This document shows positions 1 to 7,461 of a stretch of 64,000 bases of DNA, in pieces. The notes below the pieces were generated by a model. That model had not been told where the DNA came from. It made no database searches and was given only the letters and a program-made list of their open reading frames with translations. The translations under genes and the position numbers were made by a program. Each line of letters begins with the position of its first letter. Positions within the stretch are counted from its first letter, which is position 1. Source of the DNA: Sphingobacteriales bacterium 46-32. Its GTDB lineage: Bacteria; Bacteroidota; Bacteroidia; Chitinophagales; Chitinophagaceae. Location of the stretch: positions 33,283-97,282 of the forward strand of contig MKTY01000015.1 of assembly GCA_001898485.1 (NCBI GenBank). Direction: 5' to 3'.

Positions 1-602
1 TGGTAGCTACGTTTTTAAGTTCAACGGAGGCTTTTCATTACATTAAAACGAATCCGGTAGACCTTATTTTTATGGATATTTCCATGCCCGGACTGTCTGG
101 CCTGGAATTATCCGAAATGGTAAAGAACATCGCGCAGATTGTTTTTGTGACCGCCTATCCGGAACACGCCCTGAAAGGTTTCGAGCTGGCTGCAACGGAT
201 TACCTGTTGAAACCGATTAATTACAGTCGTTTCTTAAAAGCGTGTCAATTAGCGGAATCAAGAAAACTTACAGGAACTCCCCAGAGCCCTAAAGCCGAGA
301 TATTATTTGTGAAAGATGGTTTTGATTGGGTGGCCGTCCAATTAAATGAATTGCTTTATATCCGAGGTGAAGATAATTATGCCAGATTGGTTATGAAGGA
401 GAAATCCATTTTAACCCGGATGACTCTAACTGAGCTTCAAAGCAGATTGCCCGACGGGCAATTTTTGCGTGTTCATAAGTCGTTTATAGTTGCACTCTCC
501 AAAATTGAAAAGCTGGAAAAGCACCAGGTTACTATTGCAGAAGCCAAAATTCCGCTTTCAATGATTTCAGCAGATGCATTACTGAAGAAACTGAATGAAT
601 AA
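1..602 (+). CDS. LytTR-family response regulator, 5' end outside window
   Basis: The frame is open from base 3, so the N-terminal part of the receiver domain is cut off by the window edge. The visible part starts in the receiver: FMDISMPG holds the phosphoacceptor Asp, FVTAY holds the conserved Thr, and LLKPINY holds the conserved Lys. A LytTR DNA-binding domain follows in the last ~100 residues (EDNYARL, RVHKSFIV). Proteins of this family are phosphorylated by LytS/YehU-type kinases and bind direct repeats in promoters. The partner kinase is presumably upstream of the window. The family call is secure; the regulon is unknown. Confidence 0.93.
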   Translation, partial: VATFLSSTEAFHYIKTNPVDLIFMDISMPGLSGLELSEMVKNIAQIVFVTAYPEHALKGFELAATDYLLKPINYSRFLKACQLAESRKLTGTPQSPKAEILFVKDGFDWVAVQLNELLYIRGEDNYARLVMKEKSILTRMTLTELQSRLPDGQFLRVHKSFIVALSKIEKLEKHQVTIAEAKIPLSMISADALLKKLNE

Positions 603-714
603 ACAATGGAGCTTTTAGTTCTACCGTGTGTATGCCGACCAGGAGTTTCCGATTTTTTCTAAATCTTTGCCTGTAAAATCCGAATAAATTAAAAACTGAT
701 TGAAAACTCTTTTC

Positions 715-722
715 TATCTTTG
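715..722 (+). promoter_or_regulatory. candidate -7 element TATCTTTG
   Basis: TATCTTTG fits the Bacteroidota -7 consensus TAnnTTTG. No good TTTG lies about 19 bases upstream, so the -33 half is weak. If used, transcription would start near 727 and give the gene at 880 a leader of about 150 bases. Confidence 0.4.
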
Positions 723-801
723 TTGTCTGTCCATGCGGACCGGTTAAAAAACTGCCGCAGGATTCCTTTTTCTGCCTCTGCCTCGTAAGTTCATTGATTA
801 T

Positions 802-836
802 CGTAGTTGGCCTTTTCCCCGTCCGTATCAACTACG
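802..836 (+). promoter_or_regulatory. hairpin in the leader of the 82-aa gene
   Basis: CGTAGTTG (802-809) pairs perfectly with CAACTACG (829-836) across a 19-base loop. It lies about 44 bases before the ATG at 880, inside the proposed transcript leader. It is not followed directly by a clean T-run, so a simple terminator is unlikely. A translational or attenuation role is inference. Confidence 0.35.
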
Positions 837-879
837 CGTTTTAGTAATTGCCTTTTTGAGTCCATTAAAAACAGCATTT

Positions 880-1128
880 ATGAAACTATCAGAATTTATC
901 GCTTTGCCCGAGGATCACAAAAGATCAATTGTTATGACTGAAGGGGTTGCTGTTGGTAAAAGACAGCTTCATGACCGGTTGGTCTTTCTTTTCCAGATGC
1001 ACGAATATTATGTAGAAACTTTTTGCTGCTGTGTGAGTAAGGAGGTTCTTGAATATCGGGTATTCCATAGTACAGATCATCTCGCTCCCTATCTGGCGTG
1101 TATTTCTATTGATGACTTACTCAACTGA
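880..1128 (+). CDS. hypothetical protein, 82 aa
   Basis: This is a small soluble protein with no signal peptide or membrane segment and no recognised domain. The ATG at 880 was chosen over a TTG further up (856). It contains a Cys cluster (FCCCV) and ends in acidic, hydrophobic residues. The gene stands alone, with about 280 bases upstream holding a possible -7 box and a hairpin, and 500 empty bases downstream. Base use is normal for the window, which supports real coding. Function is unknown. Confidence 0.6.
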   Translation: MKLSEFIALPEDHKRSIVMTEGVAVGKRQLHDRLVFLFQMHEYYVETFCCCVSKEVLEYRVFHSTDHLAPYLACISIDDLLN

Positions 1129-1629
1129 ATTAAGCCGGCGTCTGGTTACAGTGAGTATCCCTGAATTTATCAGGTAAACCTATTTTTTTTCTGCTGTTGA
1201 TTATTCGGATGCGATAATTGATAGTACGGTCCTTTGTATAGCCCTGGCGATTTTTCGGCTATCTGCTTAGATGACGCTGCATCATCGATAGCTGCCGTTA
1301 TATTAGCCGGAAATGCCCGACAATATTTTGGTATTGTTTTCCAAATGGTTCGAAAACTATTCGCATACAGGCTTCTTAGATAACCATTGACTTAGAGAAG
1401 TAGTTTTTGCCGTGATAAGGTGGGGAAAGTCAAACGTGTGCCGGTCTGTGGTGGATAAAATTCAAATGGCGATTAGACTGATTACGCTAACATATAGCGG
1501 GTGCATTGAAAGCTGTATTTCGATTTGATAATTCTGGTTCTATAAAAAAATGAGAAAAATAAGTAATATATCGTATCTTATAGAGCTTTAAACGGCTATA
1601 CTCATAGATCTTAAAAGGCGCTGTATGTA
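1129..1629. other. intergenic stretch, nothing recognised
   Basis: No open frame of convincing composition, no RNA gene and no clear terminator were seen. The last 150 bases are A/T-rich and probably carry the promoter of the downstream kinase, but no TAnnTTTG box stood out. Confidence 0.4.
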
Positions 1630-4600
1630 ATGCTCGTTGCTCATTACCGTAAATCAACTGTATTTAAGCGGCCATCTGTCATCGGGTGGGTGGTATTTCT
1701 TCTTCTTTTTGTGACGGTGATACTTTTGTCTTATCAGCGCTACTTACTTTTTAAGGAAGCGAGGAAGAGTGTACTGGCAAATGCAGCGCTTAATGCAAGA
1801 GACAAATTAAAAAATGTACTTGATTTCAGTTCTGTTGCCACCCGAACCCTGGGGTTTATGGTGATACAGGAAGGAGGTAAGACGAATTTTGACACCGTAG
1901 CCAGAAAATTGCTTGATAGTTATAAGTATGTAGATGCGCTGGAACTGGTACAGGGGGGCACTATAACCAATGTGTACCCATTGGCAGAAAATGCTGCCGC
2001 AATCGGATATGATATATTAAGAGATTCACTGGTGAATAAAGAGGCGGAACGTGCAATCAGGGAAAAGAAACTATTCTATGCCGGCCCACTGCCATTGAAA
2101 CAAGGCTATGTTGGGATCGTAGGCCGGTTGCCTCTTTTTATTAACGACAAATTTTGGGGTTTTTCGGCCGCAATAGTGAAACTGTCTACATTGATCAGGG
2201 CAGCTCAGTTGGATAGCGGGAGTAATAAGGATTATATTTTCCAGTTATCCAAAGTTAACCCCAATACTGGCGAGGAACAGTTTTTCTTACCGCATGATGG
2301 AGCCTGGGGCGAAAGCGACTGGGAGTCGGTCGCCATGGCAGAAGGTGACTGGAAGATATATGCACGGTTCGTTAATAACCGGACAGCGGTGGCACTGCTT
2401 CCCTTTATGATACTGGGCTTACTGTTTTCGGTTTTCGGGGGGCTTTTTGCCTGGTATGGTGCTGGACAACCTTACCGGCTGCAACAACTGGTAAGTGAAA
2501 AAACAAGGCAACTAAAGGCCAGCGAAGAACGGTATTTCTCTTTCTTCGAGAAAGCATCCGATGCTATTATTGTTATTAATGCTGCTGGGGTTATAGCAGA
2601 GGTGAATAACAGTGTGTGCAAGCTATTGCAATTTTCCCGGGAGGAATTGGTTGGCAGAAATTTTTCTGCACTGGTCGACCCTCTTCAGGTAGCCGCCGAC
2701 CCGTTCTATCTGAATTTTCAACAGCAGGGGAAAGAACTGTTGCAGGAAATTCGATTGGCAAGGAAGGATGGAGGTTTCGTAGAGATTGAACTCAGTGTAA
2801 AAAAAATAGATGGTGATCACCATCTGGCGATTGGTCGTGATCTGACCGGTTTAAGGGAAGCCCAGAAACAGGTGGCAATAAGCGAATCCACACTGCGGGG
2901 GGCATTTGAACATTCTGCCATAGGTATGGCCCTGGTGAGCTCCGAAGGCAAATGGTTGAAGGTTAATAAGGCGTTATGCCAAATGTTGGGGTATCTGCCG
3001 GAAGAAATGGCGGCAATGAGTTTTAAAGATATTACTCACCCCCAGGATCAGCAGGAAGGGATTCAATTCATGACAGACGCACTGCAAAAAGATGCAGGCA
3101 ATTATAGGACCGAAAAAAGGTATATCTGTAAAGGAGGCGCGGTAATATGGGTGAATCTCAACGTATCGGCCGTAAGAGACGGCAACGGACGTCTCCTCTA
3201 TTTTGTTACGCAGACGGAAGACATAACAGAAAAAAAGAAAATTGCTGAGCTATTGCAGGTCAGGGAACAGCAACTGCGTTTGTTTATTGAATACAGTCCT
3301 GCTGCACTGGCTATGTTTGATAAAGACATGCGCTATCTGATGGCCAGCAAAAGATGGCTAAGCGACTATGGTCTGGAGGGAAAGCAGGTAATTGGTCGGA
3401 TACACTACGAGTTGTTTCCGGATAATCCGCAGCGTTGGCGCGACATTCACCGCCGTTGCATGAATGGCGAAACTGCAAAAAGTGAAGAAGATTTCTATGT
3501 GGATGAAAATGGGAAAACCATCTGGTTGAGATGGGAGGTTCATCCCTGGCGGCATTACAATGGCGATATTGGGGGCATTATACTGTTCACGGAGGTTATT
3601 ACGAGATTGAAAGAGGCGGAAATTAAATTCCGTAACCTGGTTGAGCGATCTCCGGTAGGTGTTTGTATTATTCAGGGCGACAGGTTTGCTTATGTGAATC
3701 CGCAGTTTGCTGAAATTTTTGGATATAGTCAGCAAGAGATGGCTTCCTGTACTCCTGCAGCGAAAGTTTTGGCTGATGAGAGTCGTTATATATTCAGCTA
3801 CCCGCAGAGCAATTCAACTACAGACGATGCACATTTTATGCAGGTGGAGGCGATCGGAGAAAAAAAGGATGGACAACAGATCTTTTTAGAGGTATATGGA
3901 ACAGTAGCGACCTATGAAGGACGGCCGGCTTTGATGTGTACACTGATGGATATAACTGAACGAAAAACGGCAGAGTACATGATCAGGGATAGCGAGGAAA
4001 AGCGGCGAATGATCATGGATGCAGCTTTGGATGCTATCATCGGCATGGATGAGCGGGGGGTGATTGTAGCATGGAACCCGCAGGCGGAGATAGTTTTTGG
4101 CTGGAGCGAACAGGAGGTATTGGGACAATTGCTGGCAGATAAAATTATACCCGTACAATACAGGGAAAAACACCGGAAAGGAATGGAGCATTACCTGAAA
4201 ACGGGCGATGGACCAATTCTTCAGCGCCTGATCGAAGTATCGGCCATCAATAAAATGGGGGAGGAATTTCCTGTTGAGCTGACTATCATTCCCGTGACCC
4301 GCCAGAATGAGACAACGTTTACCGCCTTCCTGCGGGATATTTCTGAAAGAAAAAGAACACAGAATAAATTAAAGGAAAGCGAAGAAAAATTTAGAAATCT
4401 GGTTGAGAAAAGTCTGGCTGGAGTTTATATCCTGCAAGAGGGAAAAGTTGTTTATATCAATCCGGCCCATCAGAGAATCATGGGGTATAGTTTGCAGGAG
4501 CTAAAGTCGATGGAAAACATAGAATCGCTCGTACATGAGGCGGATATCCCGCATTTCAGAGCCTACCATCAACCCGGCAGCGATACGGCCGGTCATCAAA

Positions 4601-5367
4601 ATCAGTATGTGCTGAGGGCGCTCCGGAAAGACGGAAGATTTGTATACCTTGAAATAGTAACGTCAGAAATCATCTACGAAGGAAGGCCGGCATGGATCGG
4701 TACTTTGCTTGATATTACCAGCCGGATAGAGGAGGAAATCAGGATCGGCCGGGCGGTTAATGAAGCCCAGGAGAAAGAACGTATGCAGATTGGGATGGAA
4801 CTACACGACAACGTAAAACAGATTATGGCGGCCTCTTTGCTAACCGTAGATTTTGTACGGGGGAACCTATCAGATACAAGGACCGTCACCGAAGCACTTG
4901 ATAACCTGAAAAAATATACAATACAGGCAATTGATGAGTTGAGAAGGTTGTCGCATCGGCTGGCGCCTGCGACAGATGTAAAGGATTCGTTTCGTGATCA
5001 GATAGAGTACCTTGTTGCTACGATGAACACGGACGATGGCTTAAAAACGGAAATACATGTAACAGATCAGGCAAACAATATGCCCACGGAGGTAAGAACT
5101 GCATTTTACCGGATAGTTCAGGAACAATTGAATAATATATCGAAGTATGCAAAAGCCCGCAATGTTTCTATTCGGGTAGAGATAAATAAAAAAGGGTTTA
5201 CGCTCTTAGTCAGGGATGATGGCCAGGGGTTTGATTCCTCATTGCGTAATGACGGCATTGGTCTTACAAATATCCGTCGTCGCGCCTTTGTGTTAGGGGG
5301 GATTGCGAAAATCACCTCCAGACCTGGAAAAGGTTGTCAGATAATGGTATTCGTCCCTGCTGTATAG
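1630..5367 (+). CDS. CHASE/multi-PAS sensor histidine kinase (HisKA_3 type)
   Basis: This membrane sensor kinase has 1245 residues. A transmembrane segment (~18-38) is followed by an extracytoplasmic CHASE-like domain (~60-240, with the YPLAEN...G..IL pattern), a second transmembrane segment (~252-275), and about six PAS/PAC modules (~300-1035; repeated endings such as DITERK and DISERK). The phosphoacceptor is His1059 in GMELHDNVKQ, a NarL-type HisKA_3 motif. An HATPase domain closes the protein (DDGQGFD, GIGLTNIRRR). Such kinases normally phosphorylate a LuxR/NarL-type regulator, but none lies next to it; the LytTR regulator upstream is a different class. It is therefore an orphan here. The signal is unknown; CHASE domains bind small molecules. 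Confidence 0.93.
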   Translation: MLVAHYRKSTVFKRPSVIGWVVFLLLFVTVILLSYQRYLLFKEARKSVLANAALNARDKLKNVLDFSSVATRTLGFMVIQEGGKTNFDTVARKLLDSYKYVDALELVQGGTITNVYPLAENAAAIGYDILRDSLVNKEAERAIREKKLFYAGPLPLKQGYVGIVGRLPLFINDKFWGFSAAIVKLSTLIRAAQLDSGSNKDYIFQLSKVNPNTGEEQFFLPHDGAWGESDWESVAMAEGDWKIYARFVNNRTAVALLPFMILGLLFSVFGGLFAWYGAGQPYRLQQLVSEKTRQLKASEERYFSFFEKASDAIIVINAAGVIAEVNNSVCKLLQFSREELVGRNFSALVDPLQVAADPFYLNFQQQGKELLQEIRLARKDGGFVEIELSVKKIDGDHHLAIGRDLTGLREAQKQVAISESTLRGAFEHSAIGMALVSSEGKWLKVNKALCQMLGYLPEEMAAMSFKDITHPQDQQEGIQFMTDALQKDAGNYRTEKRYICKGGAVIWVNLNVSAVRDGNGRLLYFVTQTEDITEKKKIAELLQVREQQLRLFIEYSPAALAMFDKDMRYLMASKRWLSDYGLEGKQVIGRIHYELFPDNPQRWRDIHRRCMNGETAKSEEDFYVDENGKTIWLRWEVHPWRHYNGDIGGIILFTEVITRLKEAEIKFRNLVERSPVGVCIIQGDRFAYVNPQFAEIFGYSQQEMASCTPAAKVLADESRYIFSYPQSNSTTDDAHFMQVEAIGEKKDGQQIFLEVYGTVATYEGRPALMCTLMDITERKTAEYMIRDSEEKRRMIMDAALDAIIGMDERGVIVAWNPQAEIVFGWSEQEVLGQLLADKIIPVQYREKHRKGMEHYLKTGDGPILQRLIEVSAINKMGEEFPVELTIIPVTRQNETTFTAFLRDISERKRTQNKLKESEEKFRNLVEKSLAGVYILQEGKVVYINPAHQRIMGYSLQELKSMENIESLVHEADIPHFRAYHQPGSDTAGHQNQYVLRALRKDGRFVYLEIVTSEIIYEGRPAWIGTLLDITSRIEEEIRIGRAVNEAQEKERMQIGMELHDNVKQIMAASLLTVDFVRGNLSDTRTVTEALDNLKKYTIQAIDELRRLSHRLAPATDVKDSFRDQIEYLVATMNTDDGLKTEIHVTDQANNMPTEVRTAFYRIVQEQLNNISKYAKARNVSIRVEINKKGFTLLVRDDGQGFDSSLRNDGIGLTNIRRRAFVLGGIAKITSRPGKGCQIMVFVPAV

Positions 5368-5589
5368 TTCATACTTAGGTTTCGTAAAATTATTCTGATC
5401 AATCAATTCAGTAATAGTTGACATATTACTCTCATTCAAAGATATTGCTGGAAAAGAGTCTACAGCCCTTTCCGTCTTAAAAGCCAGCAAGAGTTCTGCA
5501 AATTTGCGATCATGAGCACAATTTTCATCAATCTGAAATAGTCTCAATCAATAGCACAATTAATGATTTTTATGGTCGGCATTTTGCAT

Positions 5590-5632
5590 AAAAAAGACCG
5601 GCTATTGTTCAGCGCAATAACCGGCCTTTTTA
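5590..5632. terminator. bidirectional intrinsic terminator
   Basis: AAAAAGACCGGCTATTG and CAATAACCGGCCTTTTT form a strong stem with a T-run on either strand. It lies between the convergent kinase gene and the lipoprotein gene and can serve both. Confidence 0.85.
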
Positions 5633-5650
5633 TCATCTTAAGAGATATGC

Positions 5651-6070
5651 TTATTGGGGTATCATTTCACCATAGGCATCATCCGCGGGATCATACCATG
5701 TATAACGATCTTTTGTTAATAATCTTATAGTATTGGTGTGCGTTACTCCATCTTCGGTAGTGGCTACTCCTGTTTCGTCGTTTACAAACTTCCAGGTACC
5801 AGCTTTGTTTAACCCCTGGTAATCTTTCCGGGTATATGTACCATCCTTATCAAACTTGATCCAATCATTGGTTAGATTGAGTGCATTATAGGGTTTACCT
5901 TTCTTATACTGATAGATGGAATTCGTCGTATTGAATCGTGTAATGTAAAGGTCGTATACCCACGTTTTTGAAGTAAGGATGTCTGTTTTGGAACTGGGTT
6001 CATCATTGTCTTTTGTACAGGCTGTAAATACGAAAAAAAGTAATAGGGCGGCGATTGAGGATTTCAACAT
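5651..6070 (-). CDS. small lipoprotein, lipocalin-like, unknown role
   Basis: The 139-residue protein begins with a short charged and hydrophobic leader and a lipobox ending at Cys18 (VFTAC), so it is a predicted lipoprotein. The mature part has a pattern typical of small Bacteroidota lipocalin-like lipoproteins: TSKTWVYD near the start, then a KFDKDGTYT strand, then GTWKFV. These resemble a 'remaining variance' beta-barrel, but no ligand can be named. It is transcribed alone, toward the kinase gene, and ends at the shared terminator. Confidence 0.75.
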   Translation of the reverse strand: MLKSSIAALLLFFVFTACTKDNDEPSSKTDILTSKTWVYDLYITRFNTTNSIYQYKKGKPYNALNLTNDWIKFDKDGTYTRKDYQGLNKAGTWKFVNDETGVATTEDGVTHTNTIRLLTKDRYTWYDPADDAYGEMIPQ

Positions 6071-6304
6071 AGTGGCATGTTTTGTTTAATAATGCAAGAT
6101 ACACTAATTATATTGTCTGAATTAGTAATACGTGGTGAATTTATAGTTTTCTCATAAGAAGTTGATTTTTACCGGCAAAAAGGGATGTTTCGCAGGACAT
6201 CGCTATTATGGTATAGCGGGCAAGCGATCGGATGTGGCGGCCTCAATAATGGAACCGTACATATCTAGTCCGGATGTTGTTTTTATTCCTGTTTGTAAAT
6301 TGTT

Positions 6305-6420
6305 TTAATACACCAGAATCGAGGATATTTCAACCTGGTTGGTGCAAACATCAATTAAGTAAGTGCCGGGAATTAGTGTTATAGATAAATGACCTATACC
6401 GTTCCCCTGGTAAACACCTT
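6305..6420 (-). pseudogene. remnant of a T9SS C-terminal sorting domain
   Basis: On the minus strand the last ~37 codons before the stop at 6305 read like a type IX secretion tail: GHLSITLIPGTYLIDV followed by a short beta strand and ILVY. No matching upstream domain continues in the same frame; the codons before it do not look like protein. I infer the 3' stub of a lost secreted protein. The match is short, so confidence is low. Confidence 0.3.
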
Positions 6421-6577
6421 CACTTGCTTTGGTATGCAAACCGGGCAAGGCGTTCCTGCTCCGAATCTTCTGGCAATGCTTTTCCAGGGGGTGCGACATG
6501 AACCCGTCAAACTGAGTGCCGGACCTTCCTCGGTCATCTCCGGCAGCCCCCATTTTTAAGGGTATTTCCAAAAAAAA
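6421..6577. other. non-coding remainder of the 6071-6632 gap
   Basis: Apart from the possible secretion-tail remnant (6305-6420) and the gntR promoter and operator (from 6578), the 560-base gap between the lipoprotein gene and gntR holds nothing I recognise. Confidence 0.3.
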
Positions 6578-6608
6578 TTTGCTCGTCTGCAAAATCTCAA
6601 TACATTTG
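6578..6608 (+). promoter_or_regulatory. promoter of the GntR gene
   Basis: TTTG (6578-6581), a 19-base spacer and TACATTTG (6601-6608) match the Bacteroidota housekeeping promoter TTTG-N19-TAnnTTTG exactly. Transcription should start near 6613, about 20 bases before the ATG at 6633. Confidence 0.8.
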
Positions 6609-6624
6609 ATATGTACGTACATAT
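6609..6624. promoter_or_regulatory. GntR operator O1 (16-bp palindrome)
   Basis: ATATGTACGTACATAT is a perfect palindrome that abuts the -7 box and covers the expected transcription start and the ribosome-binding region of gntR. A near copy lies at the susC promoter (7406-7417). Its position predicts autorepression. Confidence 0.7.
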
Positions 6625-6632
6625 AGACATAC

Positions 6633-7364
6633 ATGAACGATTTTGAAATAGACCATACCAGCGCCCTGCCCCTGCACGTGCAGGTAGAGGACATTCTGAG
6701 AAAGCTGATCGATCAGCCGGAGTATCAGAATGGTAAACTATTACCCAATGAGGTTCACATGGCTCAACGCCTGGGGATATCGCGAAGTACGGTCAGACAG
6801 GCGACCAATAAGTTGGTGTATGAAAGGCTATTGGTACGTAAGAAAGGGGTGGGGACCAAGGTGGTAAAAAACAATATTATCACCCGGCTTAACAAATGGA
6901 CCAGCTTTACCCATGAAATGGATGAAAAGGGGATGGTCTTTAAGAACTATAGTATTAAAGTGAGTATGGTAGTGCCGGATAAAGAGATTCAGCAGCTGTT
7001 TCATATAAAAGAAGGTGTAAAAGTGCTGCGGATGGAACGGGTGAAAGGGCCAGACTCAGGTCCCGTTGTACACTTTATTTCTTATTTCCATCCCCGCACC
7101 GGATTGACCGCCGATGACGATTTTTCCAAACCATTGTACGAAACACTGGAGAAAAAACATCATATCGTAGCGGCAGTTTCACGCGAAGGCATCAGTGCTA
7201 TACTGGCCGATGCCCGGATCAGCAAACTGCTGAATGTAAAAGTGGGCGATGCTATCCTGTTCAGAAAACGGGTGGTATTTGACCCGGGAGACAGACCATT
7301 TGAATATAACCTGGGGTATTACCGGGCCGACCGGTTTACATATACCATAGATATTGCCCGATAG
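6633..7364 (+). CDS. GntR/UTRA-family transcriptional regulator of the glycan locus
   Basis: This 243-residue regulator has the family layout. An N-terminal winged helix (~8-75; LPLHVQVEDILRKLI, RLGISRSTVRQA and a KKGVGTKV wing) is followed by a UTRA effector domain (~95-240; EGVKVLRMERV, RPFEYNLGYYRAD). UTRA domains usually bind sugars, sugar phosphates or related metabolites. It lies 97 bases upstream of susC on the same strand. Palindromes at its own promoter and at the susC promoter suggest that it represses both and is released by a breakdown product. Most SusCD loci use other regulator types, so GntR control is a useful clue. The effector is unknown. Confidence 0.92.
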   Translation: MNDFEIDHTSALPLHVQVEDILRKLIDQPEYQNGKLLPNEVHMAQRLGISRSTVRQATNKLVYERLLVRKKGVGTKVVKNNIITRLNKWTSFTHEMDEKGMVFKNYSIKVSMVVPDKEIQQLFHIKEGVKVLRMERVKGPDSGPVVHFISYFHPRTGLTADDDFSKPLYETLEKKHHIVAAVSREGISAILADARISKLLNVKVGDAILFRKRVVFDPGDRPFEYNLGYYRADRFTYTIDIAR

Positions 7365-7380
7365 GACTGCTGTGCTGCAT

Positions 7381-7417
7381 TTTGCGCACAATCCTGTCGG
7401 ATAATATGTATGTACAT
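7381..7417 (+). promoter_or_regulatory. susC promoter with GntR operator O2
   Basis: TTTG (7381-7384), 20 bases and TATGTATG (7405-7412) give a promoter one base off the TAnnTTTG form. ATGTATGTACAT (7406-7417) differs by one base from the palindrome upstream of gntR and overlaps the -7 box. Binding there would block transcription of the locus. Confidence 0.65.
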
Positions 7418-7461
7418 TCGGACATAAAAAAACGATTTTATTAACGATTAATGCTTGCTCA

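Noticed and set aside
5293..5547. An 84-codon minus-strand frame at the end of the histidine kinase gene
   Set aside because: It overlaps the HATPase coding end, lacks a known domain and has no clear promoter; the part beyond the kinase stop could be real but evidence is too thin.
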